A DNA stretch of 20,247 bases. Origin: JBOFDP01 sp051647125. GTDB lineage: Bacteria > Bacteroidota > Bacteroidia > Chitinophagales > Chitinophagaceae. This document shows positions 1 to 5,928 of this stretch, in pieces (within the stretch, counting starts at the first letter, position 1; every line of letters begins with the position of its first letter). The notes below the pieces were generated by a model. The model made no database searches. It worked only from the letters and a program-made list of their open reading frames with translations, and had not been told where the DNA came from. The position numbers and the translations under genes were made by a program. The DNA lies in contig JBOFDP010000032.1 in the NCBI GenBank assembly GCA_051647125.1, positions 1-20,247 of the forward strand, given 5' to 3'.

Positions 1-86
1 TCTTTTCCACTAATTTTTTTTAATGGCTTGCCTTCTAATCTTTTAGAACCATATCGAGCTGGTATAATAATAAGAATATTTTTCAT
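1..86 (-). CDS. kdsB: 3-deoxy-manno-octulosonate cytidylyltransferase (CMP-Kdo synthetase), 5' end only
   Basis: The first 28 codons of a minus-strand gene run off the left edge. The start reads MKNILIIIPARYGSKRLEGK, which matches the N-terminal nucleotide-binding signature of KdsB (IPARYGS-R-x-GKPL). KdsB activates Kdo with CTP to give CMP-Kdo for the inner core of lipopolysaccharide and acts in the cytoplasm. The ATG at 86 lies about 27 nt downstream of a TATCTTTG promoter box (114-121), so the gene appears to be transcribed independently of the decayed moaA gene upstream. Other sugar-nucleotide cytidylyltransferases share the motif more loosely, but this wording is characteristic of KdsB. 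Only the start is visible, so intactness cannot be judged. Confidence 0.85.
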   Translation of the reverse strand, partial: MKNILIIIPARYGSKRLEGKPLKKISGK

Positions 87-113
87 AAGTAATTTTGTCT
101 ATAAAATAGCTAT

Positions 114-121
114 CAAAGATA
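114..121 (-). promoter_or_regulatory. -7 box TATCTTTG of the kdsB promoter
   Basis: On the minus strand the octamer TATCTTTG matches the Bacteroidota -7 consensus TAnnTTTG exactly. It sits in the 77-bp gap between the end of the moaA remnant and the kdsB ATG. No clear TTTG -33 element is visible at the usual 19-21 nt spacing. Confidence 0.5.
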
Positions 122-163
122 AATATTTTTGCTAAAAGATATGCTTTTTTTATGCAAAATTAA

Positions 164-1110
164 CTATCCTCCTACTCTATTCATAGCCTCCAAAATAGCC
201 GTACTTTGTTGCTGTGCCTCAAACCCATTCACAGGTTTTTGTAAAATACAATCTTGTATATACATTGCAATATCTTTATCCTTCATATTTGACTCTCTAA
301 GTAAAGGTAATAATTGGGATTCTCGTTTTTCGTACAAACAAGTTTTTAAAAATCCTTGAGGAGTAATACGAATACGATTACACGTATTACAAAAACTACG
401 AGAATAAGCTGATATAATACCAAAACTACCCACAAAATTTTTTACTGTATAATTAATCGATGTACTATGAGAAGTATCTTTTAAAGTTTGAATATGTTCT
501 AAGATATGTACATAATCCCAATTCAATAGTTTTGTATTTTTATGATTAAAAGGCATCTCCTCAATAAAACGAACACTAATAGGTATGGTCTTTGTAAAAT
601 TTATAAAATCAATAATTTCATCAAAATTGATACACTACATTAATCTTTGTTTTTATCGCATATTTCAACAACATTTCAATGGAAGACTATACTTCATCAA
701 ATGCATCCCGTTTAGTAATCCGAAATAGTTTCTCAGCACTTAAGAAATCTAAACTTACATTGACAGAATGAATATTCCAATTTTTTCAACTCTGCAATAT
801 AAGGCTTTATTAATATACCATTTTTAGTAATAGTAATATGTTTAATATTGGTTTGTTCTTCCGTAGCTTCTTGTAGTAACTCTATAAAATCTTTTCTAAA
901 AAAGGTTCTCCTCCTGTATATCGTATTTTTTTTATACCTTGTAAAGATTAAAATTTTTAATATTCTTATAACTTCTTCAAAAGAAAGAATATCTTTTTTG
1001 GCTAAAAAAAGAGGATTTTTTGGCATGCAATAAGTACATCGTAAATTACATTTATCAGTAATCGCTATACGTGCATATCCTATACTCCGACCATGCTGAT
1101 CATGAAACAT
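164..1110 (-). pseudogene. moaA: moaA remnant (GTP 3',8-cyclase), multiply frameshifted
   Basis: MoaA is the radical-SAM enzyme that, with MoaC, converts GTP to cyclic pyranopterin in molybdenum-cofactor synthesis. Reading the three minus frames in turn recovers a nearly complete protein. The radical-SAM cysteine cluster CNLRCTYC is near the start, then GIKKIRYTGGEPF, NIHSVNVSLDFLSAEKLF with ITKRDAFDEV, then PISVRFIEEMPF. The C-terminal second-cluster motif FCNTCNRIRITPQG is followed by a third Cys and the end MNRVGG. The frames change near 940-950, at the A6 run around 898-903, near 770-775 and near 620-645. A TAG lies in frame at 687-689. The expected GFN-like loop before NFDEIIDF is missing. 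Four or more frame changes plus a nonsense codon cannot yield a working enzyme. The longest uninterrupted pieces are 733-1110 and 164-556. Confidence 0.9.
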
Positions 1111-1123
1111 AACGACGACATTC

Positions 1124-1410
1124 TTAAAGATCTTTTTCTATCAAAATGTAGTATCTCCCATCAAAAATTTTATTTCTATGATTTCTGAATGTAGCCACTC
1201 TTCTAACATACTTTTAGGCAAAATAATTTTAATACTATTCTCTTTAAACAATACTTCTGTTTTATCCACATCCTTTGATTCTCAACAAAACAATAAAGAG
1301 GAATCACCTATAGACAAAGATTCTTTACAATATTTATTTTGCTTTAAAAAATCTATATCTTCATTTTTTAGTCGATAAATTAATTTGTGATGGTGTATTC
1401 TAATTTTCAT
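1124..1410 (-). pseudogene. remnant of a small moaA-linked protein (DUF7009-like)
   Basis: The reading starts at the ATG at 1410 with MKIRIHHHKLIYRLKNEDID and continues for 42 codons to an in-frame TGA at 1282-1284. It resumes in the same frame (ESKDVDKTEVLFKENSIKII, then LPKSMLEEWLHSEIIEIKFL). A single-base frame change near 1135-1140 then lets it end as LIEKDL at the TAA at 1124-1126, 13 bp before the moaA ATG. The start, size (about 95 codons) and position resemble a short conserved protein of unknown function that I associate with moaA loci in Bacteroidota; the family name is from memory and tentative. One nonsense codon and one frameshift make it a pseudogene, in line with its neighbours. 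A TAATTTTG promoter box lies 14 nt upstream. Confidence 0.6.
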
Positions 1411-1424
1411 AACTAATATTAAAA

Positions 1425-1432
1425 CAAAATTA
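1425..1432 (-). promoter_or_regulatory. -7 box TAATTTTG upstream of the small moaA-linked remnant
   Basis: The minus strand reads TAATTTTG, an exact TAnnTTTG match, 14 nt before the ATG at 1410. It lies back to back with the moaD box at 1460-1467, as in a divergent promoter region. Confidence 0.45.
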
Positions 1433-1459
1433 ACTAAATTATAGAACATAAAAGTATTT

Positions 1460-1467
1460 TATCTTTG
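1460..1467 (+). promoter_or_regulatory. -7 box TATCTTTG upstream of the moaD remnant
   Basis: Exact TAnnTTTG match, 16 nt before the ATG at 1484. No convincing TTTG -33 element is seen. The box is preserved although the gene it would drive is broken. Confidence 0.45.
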
Positions 1468-1483
1468 TATAAAATTTTTTACT

Positions 1484-1716
1484 ATGTACAAAATTATATG
1501 CTTTGGTATTGTACAAGACATTATAGGTATACAGAAATTACAGTAGAAGAAAATTTAGACAATGTCTTAGCCCTTAAGCATTACCTTTTCAAACAATATC
1601 CCTTACTCAAAATTTATCCTCTCTTATGGTTGCAGTAAACCAAACTTATGCTGAGGATAAAGCAAGGCTTTTTCCTAAAGATGAAATTGCTCTTATCCAC
1701 CTGTTAGTGGAGGACA
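1484..1716 (+). pseudogene. moaD: moaD remnant (molybdopterin synthase small subunit), frameshifted
   Basis: MoaD is the ubiquitin-like sulfur carrier of molybdopterin synthase; its C-terminal Gly-Gly is activated by a MoeB-type enzyme. Here the gene starts MYKIICFGIVQDIIG and shifts frame at about 1525-1528. It continues YTEITVEENLDNVLALKHYL, shifts again near 1607-1612, and continues SLMVAVNQTYAEDKARLF and PKDEIALI. The expected PPVSGG terminus appears only if one missing C is restored near 1697-1700. Order, length (about 77 codons) and the Gly-Gly end all match MoaD. Three lesions make it non-functional. The exact 3' end is unclear because the stop codon is displaced. It is followed directly by the moaE remnant. 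Confidence 0.85.
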
Positions 1717-1735
1717 ATTTTTATATCTCCTGATT

Positions 1736-2138
1736 ATACTTATAGAACTTGTTGATTATATTGAAATAGAAAAAATACAACGTTATCTATCATCTCCAAC
1801 ATGTGGAACTATTAATCTTTTTATAGGGCAGGTACGTAACACAAGGAAAAACAGTATTAAAATTACATTTTGAAGCATACACAAAAATGGCTATTAAGAC
1901 ATTAGCCAAAATAGCTTTTGAGGCTACACAAAAATTTGAATTACAAAATATTGTCATACAACATATCATAGGAGAAAAATACCAGGAGAGATTGTAGTAG
2001 CTATAGGGGTTTCTGCCTACCATAGAAAAAATACATTTGAAGCCTGTGAGTGGGTTGAATTGTCTAAAAAAAGAGGTGACTATTTGGAAAAAAGAATTTT
2101 TTAAAGGTGGGTATATCTGGGTATCTCCACACGCATAA
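1736..2138 (+). pseudogene. moaE: moaE remnant (molybdopterin synthase catalytic subunit), frameshifted
   Basis: MoaE pairs with MoaD to insert two sulfurs into cyclic pyranopterin. The frames together give LIELVDYIEIEKIQRYLSS, then TCGTINLFIGQVRN, a frame change near 1838-1845, GKTVLKLHFEAYTKMAIKTL, and FELQNIVIQHIIGEKY. A frame change near 1975-1983 leads into PGEIVVAIGVSAYHRKNTFE and ACEW. Another shift near 2075 leads into VTIWKKEFFKGGYIWVSPHA and a TAA at 2136-2138. These are hallmark MoaE segments, including the GxVR region, the HRK region and the Lys-rich IWKKE end. The expected start position carries ATA instead of ATG. At least three frame changes are present, so this is a pseudogene. 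Confidence 0.85.
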
Positions 2139-2144
2139 GCTTCT

Positions 2145-3524
2145 CTACAATTTAATAGCAAATCCTATTTTATAACCTATACCAGCAAGCGTACGCTTGC
2201 TGCCTATTTCGCTTTTATAAAAAGGTTTAGTATATGAAGTAATCCTATCAAACTCTATATTATTTTTCTTGTTCTCTGTATTTATATATAATGTAGGTGC
2301 AACAATAATAGAAAAACGATGATTAATATCATATGCAATCCCTAAATTAAAATTGGTTGTATTCCCAAAATAAGAAGAAAAATTATTGGGATGAAAATAA
2401 ATATAACTCACCATTTCTGGCTGAAAAGCAACATGCTTATTAAACGAATATTTTCCTCCTAATCCTAATCCAAAATGAATAAATGGATTGTTAGAAAAAT
2501 AATATCCTACACCATATATATTATACAATTTTTTAAGCCCAGATTTATAATTTACAGTTATATGTGATGTATTAGAAGTGGTAAATTCTACCTCGCTATA
2601 TCGTCCTTTTTTAATAATATTAATAAGGCCTAATGACAATCCATTACCTACAGTATCTGCATAGTTTACCAATCCCACTTGAATACCATTAGAACTACGA
2701 CCTACATAGTTAAACAAAGATACCTGAATCCCTTTAAATGTTTCTATTGTAATATTAGCCATTGTAGACAATGAAAATCCAAATGTATTATGTAAAGAAA
2801 TATTACTTAATCCTGCTATTTCTAATCCGGAATAATTATTCATAATATTCATTAATCCTGTTATTTGTAATCCTGCACCTAAATTCATAGAAATGTTTGT
2901 AAGTAAACTCAATTGTAATCCCATCGCATCATGTTTGGCATAATTAAAGACTCCAGCTATCTGCAACCCAATAGCTTGGTTTCTTGAATAATTAAACAAT
3001 CCTCCTAATTGAATTCCAGTAAATTCTCCCATAGCAATATTGCCCATTCCTCCAATTTCAATACCTACATTATCTCTATACGTTAAATTTCCTAAACCCG
3101 CAACTCTAATACCTAAAGCCTCTTTTTTGATAATATTCGTCAAGCCACTTAATTGTATTGCGGTGGCTTCATCCTTCACGATATTACATATTCCTGCTAT
3201 CTGTATTCCTGCTATATTATTTACTTTATTAAACAATCCTGCTACTTGTATTAATTTGACATCTTGATCCAAATTAAACAATCCTGCAATTTCCAAAATA
3301 CGAACATTATTTACTTTTCCTCCCAATATATTAAAAGAAAAATAGTAATCATTTTTACGAGCTTTTTTCCCATATATACAAACAGGATATACTAAACTTA
3401 AATTTATTGGTTTTACGATTACCTTTCTCGTAGATACTAAAGATACACTACTATCTATTGCCTGTGAATTGGTTTGTAGAAAAAAGACCCCATAGAGAAA
3501 CAACAAAAGAAATATTCTAATCAT
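2145..3524 (-). CDS. secreted or surface protein with ~15 tandem 15-16-residue repeats (LA_2272-like)
   Basis: A 459-residue protein with a signal peptide (MIRIFLLLFLYGVFFLQTNS, cut probably near QA at 21-22). Residues 76-303 hold about fifteen repeats of 15-16 residues with the pattern G-[IL]-[QE]-[IVL]-[AG]-G-[LIV]-x-N, for example GIQLGGLFNYSRNQAI and GLQIAGVFNYAKHDAM. Residues about 305-459 look like amphipathic beta-strands rich in Tyr, Phe, Asn and Gly (GVGYYFSNNPFIHFGLGLGG), as in an outer-membrane barrel or beta-sandwich. The repeats resemble the surface repeat proteins called LA_2272 family; no molecular function is established to my knowledge. A well-formed promoter precedes it. Its 3' end lies 6 bp from the moaE remnant on the other strand. 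The frame is fully open, in contrast to the decayed genes beside it. Confidence 0.7.
   Translation of the reverse strand: MIRIFLLLFLYGVFFLQTNSQAIDSSVSLVSTRKVIVKPINLSLVYPVCIYGKKARKNDYYFSFNILGGKVNNVRILEIAGLFNLDQDVKLIQVAGLFNKVNNIAGIQIAGICNIVKDEATAIQLSGLTNIIKKEALGIRVAGLGNLTYRDNVGIEIGGMGNIAMGEFTGIQLGGLFNYSRNQAIGLQIAGVFNYAKHDAMGLQLSLLTNISMNLGAGLQITGLMNIMNNYSGLEIAGLSNISLHNTFGFSLSTMANITIETFKGIQVSLFNYVGRSSNGIQVGLVNYADTVGNGLSLGLINIIKKGRYSEVEFTTSNTSHITVNYKSGLKKLYNIYGVGYYFSNNPFIHFGLGLGGKYSFNKHVAFQPEMVSYIYFHPNNFSSYFGNTTNFNLGIAYDINHRFSIIVAPTLYINTENKKNNIEFDRITSYTKPFYKSEIGSKRTLAGIGYKIGFAIKL
2615..3299 (-). repeat. coding tandem repeats, period 45-48 nt
   Basis: This is the DNA encoding the 15-16-residue repeats of the surface protein. 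At DNA level the units have diverged, but short shared words such as attcctgctat and caatcctgct recur on the plus strand. The period is 48 nt for most units and 45 nt for several, including two of the last ones. Confidence 0.65.
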
Positions 3525-3547
3525 AATTTCAATAAAAATAAACCATG

Positions 3548-3579
3548 CGAAATTAAAATAATGTTTACTATATTACAAA
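3548..3579 (-). promoter_or_regulatory. Bacteroidota-type promoter of the repeat protein (TTTG-N20-TAATTTCG)
   Basis: On the minus strand a TTTG (-33) at 3576-3579 is separated by exactly 20 nt from TAATTTCG at 3548-3555, one mismatch from TAnnTTTG. The box ends 23 nt before the ATG at 3524. This is the best complete -33/-7 pair in the window. Confidence 0.6.
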
Positions 3580-3624
3580 CTTTCATTTTAATAATAGATA
3601 TTTTTTTATGTGATAAATACACTA

Positions 3625-3632
3625 TAATTTTG
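3625..3632 (+). promoter_or_regulatory. -7 box TAATTTTG of the ogt promoter
   Basis: Exact TAnnTTTG match ending only 5 nt before the ogt ATG at 3638. The predicted start of transcription therefore falls almost on the start codon, giving a leaderless or near-leaderless message. Confidence 0.5.
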
Positions 3633-3637
3633 AAACC

Positions 3638-4105
3638 ATGCTATATTATGATACTCTCCTTTCCCCTATAGGCAACTTATTTATCTACCTAAGAGAAGAA
3701 CAATTATATACCATACTTTGGAAAAAAACATTGGATTTGGAGGCAATATATCACCCCTATAAGGCAAAGCATTTTACTACTCAGATTAAAGAATATTTCT
3801 CTGGCAGAAGGACCTCTTTTTCTCTGCCTTTATACTTAGAAGATAGTACTCCATTTCAAAAAAGAGTATGGCAAGAATTATTAAAAATACCTTATGGTAC
3901 TACCGTAAGCTATCAACATATTGCCCAAAAAATAGGTAGTCCTCTAGCCTGTAGAGCGGTAGGCATGGCAAACCATTGTAACAAAATTCCTATCATCATC
4001 CCATGTCATAGAGTAATTGCCAAAAATGGAAAACTTAGTAGCTATGCAGGAGGATTAGAAAAGAAAAAATTTTTATTAACATTAGAAAAAAATTATACGC
4101 CATGA
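3638..4105 (+). CDS. ogt: methylated-DNA--protein-cysteine methyltransferase
   Basis: This 155-residue protein repairs O6-alkylguanine in DNA by transferring the alkyl group irreversibly to its own cysteine. The active-site motif PCHRV is at residues 122-126 with the acceptor Cys123. It is preceded by the helix-turn-helix and arginine-finger segment (SYQHIAQKIGSPLACRAVGM) and followed by the active-site loop YAGGLEKKKFLL. The N-terminal domain (about 1-65) is of the usual short Ogt type, without the Ada zinc-binding or AraC regions. It is the first gene of a plus-strand cluster; its stop overlaps the dtd start by 4 bp (ATGA). Gene symbol ogt is used for the stand-alone form. Confidence 0.9.
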   Translation: MLYYDTLLSPIGNLFIYLREEQLYTILWKKTLDLEAIYHPYKAKHFTTQIKEYFSGRRTSFSLPLYLEDSTPFQKRVWQELLKIPYGTTVSYQHIAQKIGSPLACRAVGMANHCNKIPIIIPCHRVIAKNGKLSSYAGGLEKKKFLLTLEKNYTP

Positions 4106-4554
4106 GAGTAATTATACAACGAGTATTAGAAGCATCTATCAAAGTTGAAAAAAACGAAATAGGAAAGATAGAGCAAGGTCTTTTAGTCTTTGTAGGCGTA
4201 GAAGATAATGATAACGATAATGACATAGAATGGATATGTCAGAAAATAGTAAATATGCGTATTTTTAATGATGACGGTAAAAAAATGAATCATTCTATAA
4301 TAGAGGTTAAAGGAAAAATTTTGTTGGTTAGTCAATTTACTTTACAAGCCTCTACCAAAAAAGGAAATAGACCTTCATTTATAAAAGCTGCACCGGCTAA
4401 TTATGCCAAACAATGCTATGAAAAAATGAAAAAAATATTAGAAGAATTATTGAATCAAAAAATAGAATGTGGTAAATTTGGAGCTGATATGAAAATTAAT
4501 TTGGTAAATGATGGACCAGTAACCATATTTATAGATTCAAAAATAAAAGAATAA
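4102..4554 (+). CDS. dtd: D-aminoacyl-tRNA deacylase
   Basis: Dtd removes D-amino acids (and glycine mischarged on tRNA-Ala) from tRNA, acting in the cytoplasm as a chiral proofreader. At 150 residues it has the usual length. It begins MRVIIQRVLEASIKVEKNEI as expected. Both substrate-pocket motifs are present: SQFTLQA at 77-83 and NDGPVT at 136-141, the latter containing the cross-subunit Gly-cisPro pair, preceded by GKFGADM. The ATG overlaps the ogt stop codon, implying translational coupling. Residues 35-41 are an Asp/Asn stretch (DNDNDND) encoded by a short hexamer-like repeat, at a surface loop that varies in the family. Confidence 0.93.
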   Translation: MRVIIQRVLEASIKVEKNEIGKIEQGLLVFVGVEDNDNDNDIEWICQKIVNMRIFNDDGKKMNHSIIEVKGKILLVSQFTLQASTKKGNRPSFIKAAPANYAKQCYEKMKKILEELLNQKIECGKFGADMKINLVNDGPVTIFIDSKIKE

Positions 4555-4557
4555 ATT

Positions 4558-4821
4558 ATGCTAAAATCAGATATAGTTAAAGAAATTACCCATCAAACAG
4601 GAATTACAAAAGCTGATGTTTTATTAGTGATGGAAACTTTTTTTCAAAAAATACACGAACATCTAGAAAAAGGAGATACTATTTACCTAAAAGGTTTTGG
4701 AAAGTTTAGTATAAAAACAAGAGCGATGAAAATAGGTAGAAACATAAGAAAAAATATCCCTATACAAATTCCTGAAAAAAAAATAATTCATTTTAAATCC
4801 TCTCAAAATATTACAAATTAA
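4558..4821 (+). CDS. HU/IHF family DNA-binding protein
   Basis: An 87-residue histone-like protein that bends and compacts DNA as a dimer in the nucleoid. The N-terminal helical half (MLKSDIVKEITHQTGITKAD) is followed by the family signature GDTIYLKGFGKFSIKTRAM at about 39-57. The beta-arm (GRNIRKNIPIQIPEKK) and a C-terminal FK-S segment complete it. Position 63, where E. coli HU and IHF have the DNA-intercalating Pro of the RNP motif, is Ile; I recall this for the IHF-beta-like HU paralogs of Bacteroidota, so it is probably family-typical. The gene starts 3 bp after the dtd stop and very likely shares its transcript. Which paralog (HU or IHF-like) it is cannot be settled here. Confidence 0.88.
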   Translation: MLKSDIVKEITHQTGITKADVLLVMETFFQKIHEHLEKGDTIYLKGFGKFSIKTRAMKIGRNIRKNIPIQIPEKKIIHFKSSQNITN

Positions 4822-4868
4822 AAAATTATATATTTTGATTAATTATAACCTTCATAAATTACAACCTA

Positions 4869-5780
4869 ATGATGTATAACAAAGCAAACACCCCCAAGAA
4901 AAATAAACCTCTTACATCATCCTCATACTCAAAAAAAAAGGATGTATTTGATAAAGAAGTTCGTCCTTATAACACCCCAAAATCTATACAAAAACATAGC
5001 AAAATAAAAACCTTACAATCTCCAGTCTCCATCTCAAAAACATCCTCTCTTGGCGAACAAATGCCATTAAATAAATATTTAGCACATTGTGGTATTTGCT
5101 CTCGTAGAGATGCTGAGGAACACATTAAAAACGGACTTGTAGAAGTCAATAACAAGCAAGAAACTAACCCCGCCTATAAGGTACAAAAACAAGATGTTGT
5201 ACAATACAAATCTAAACCCATACAACTAGAAAAAAAAGGTATCTATATTTTAATAAACAAACCTAAAAATTGCCTATGTACGGTAGAAGATACTAATCAA
5301 AGAAAAACAGTGTTAGATTTAATTCCAGAACATACTCAAGATAGAATATATCCTATAGGAAGATTAGATAGAAATACTACTGGTGTACTTTTGCTAACCA
5401 ATGATGGGAATCTTACTCAGAAGCTTACTCACCCTTCCTATAAAGTAAAGAAAATTTATCATATAAAACTTAATAAACCTGTTACAAAAAAAGATTTTGA
5501 AACTTTATTACAAGGTATTGAGTTAGAAGATGGACATATTGCACCAGATTTTATGGCATATCAAGATAATGATAAAACTCAAATAGGAATAGAAATTCAT
5601 AGTGGAAGAAACCGTATAGTAAGACGTATATTTGAACATTTAGGATATGAAGTCAAAAATTTAGACCGTGTTATGTTTGGAGATTTTACTAAAAAAGATG
5701 TATCTCGTGGGAAATGGCGTTATTTGAATGAACAAGAAATTAGAAGACTTAAAATTTTCTATAAAAATTTTAAGAAATAA
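4869..5780 (+). CDS. rluB: RsuA/RluB-family rRNA pseudouridine synthase
   Basis: This 303-residue enzyme isomerises uridine to pseudouridine in rRNA. Residues 1-62 are a Lys/Ser/Pro-rich, probably disordered extension. An S4 RNA-binding domain follows (MPLNKYLAHCGICSRRDAEE from 65, to about 112). The catalytic domain has YPIGRLDRNTTGVLLLTNDG with catalytic Asp167, then the late SGRNRIVRRIFEHLGY motif of the RsuA/RluB/E/F group. Bacteroidota usually carry this extended-N-terminus form, annotated RluB, which targets 23S rRNA; assignment to RluB rather than RsuA or RluF is by family impression. Two adjacent ATGs (4869, 4872) could start it; a start at Met65 would remove the tail but keep both domains. 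It follows the HU gene by 47 bp, with no clear promoter box between. Confidence 0.85.
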   Translation: MMYNKANTPKKNKPLTSSSYSKKKDVFDKEVRPYNTPKSIQKHSKIKTLQSPVSISKTSSLGEQMPLNKYLAHCGICSRRDAEEHIKNGLVEVNNKQETNPAYKVQKQDVVQYKSKPIQLEKKGIYILINKPKNCLCTVEDTNQRKTVLDLIPEHTQDRIYPIGRLDRNTTGVLLLTNDGNLTQKLTHPSYKVKKIYHIKLNKPVTKKDFETLLQGIELEDGHIAPDFMAYQDNDKTQIGIEIHSGRNRIVRRIFEHLGYEVKNLDRVMFGDFTKKDVSRGKWRYLNEQEIRRLKIFYKNFKK

Positions 5781-5854
5781 AATCTCCTACTGCATTATTG
5801 ATAAAATTCTATTCGTATATTTGAAGGATAGTAAACACGTTCTATTGAGTTATA

Positions 5855-5892
5855 AAAAGAGAGAATTTTTTTATAAAGACCCTCTCTCTTTT
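5855..5892. terminator. bidirectional hairpin terminator between rluB and susD
   Basis: AAAAGAGAGA (5855-5864) and TCTCTCTTTT (5883-5892) form a perfect 10-bp stem with an 18-nt loop. On the minus strand the stem ends in a T-run, suiting termination of susD transcripts. On the plus strand it ends in TTTT, suiting the ogt-rluB cluster. It sits in the only gap between the two convergent units. Confidence 0.6.
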
Positions 5893-5928
5893 AAAAAATA
5901 ATATTTTAAATTATTCTATTCATTATTT

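Noticed and set aside
1282..1284. In-frame TGA as evidence for an alternative genetic code (TGA = Trp)
   Set aside because: Intact genes here use TGG for Trp and no intact gene has an internal TGA. The same gene also has a frameshift, so simple decay explains it.
164..2138. Frameshifts as pure sequencing error
   Set aside because: Some lesions sit at short homopolymers, but others do not, there are nonsense codons and small deletions, and all long genes elsewhere are open. Clustered decay is more likely, though read checks are still needed.
2615..3299. CRISPR-like or non-coding tandem repeat
   Set aside because: The period follows codons, units differ in DNA, there are no spacers, and a single open frame with a signal peptide covers the region.
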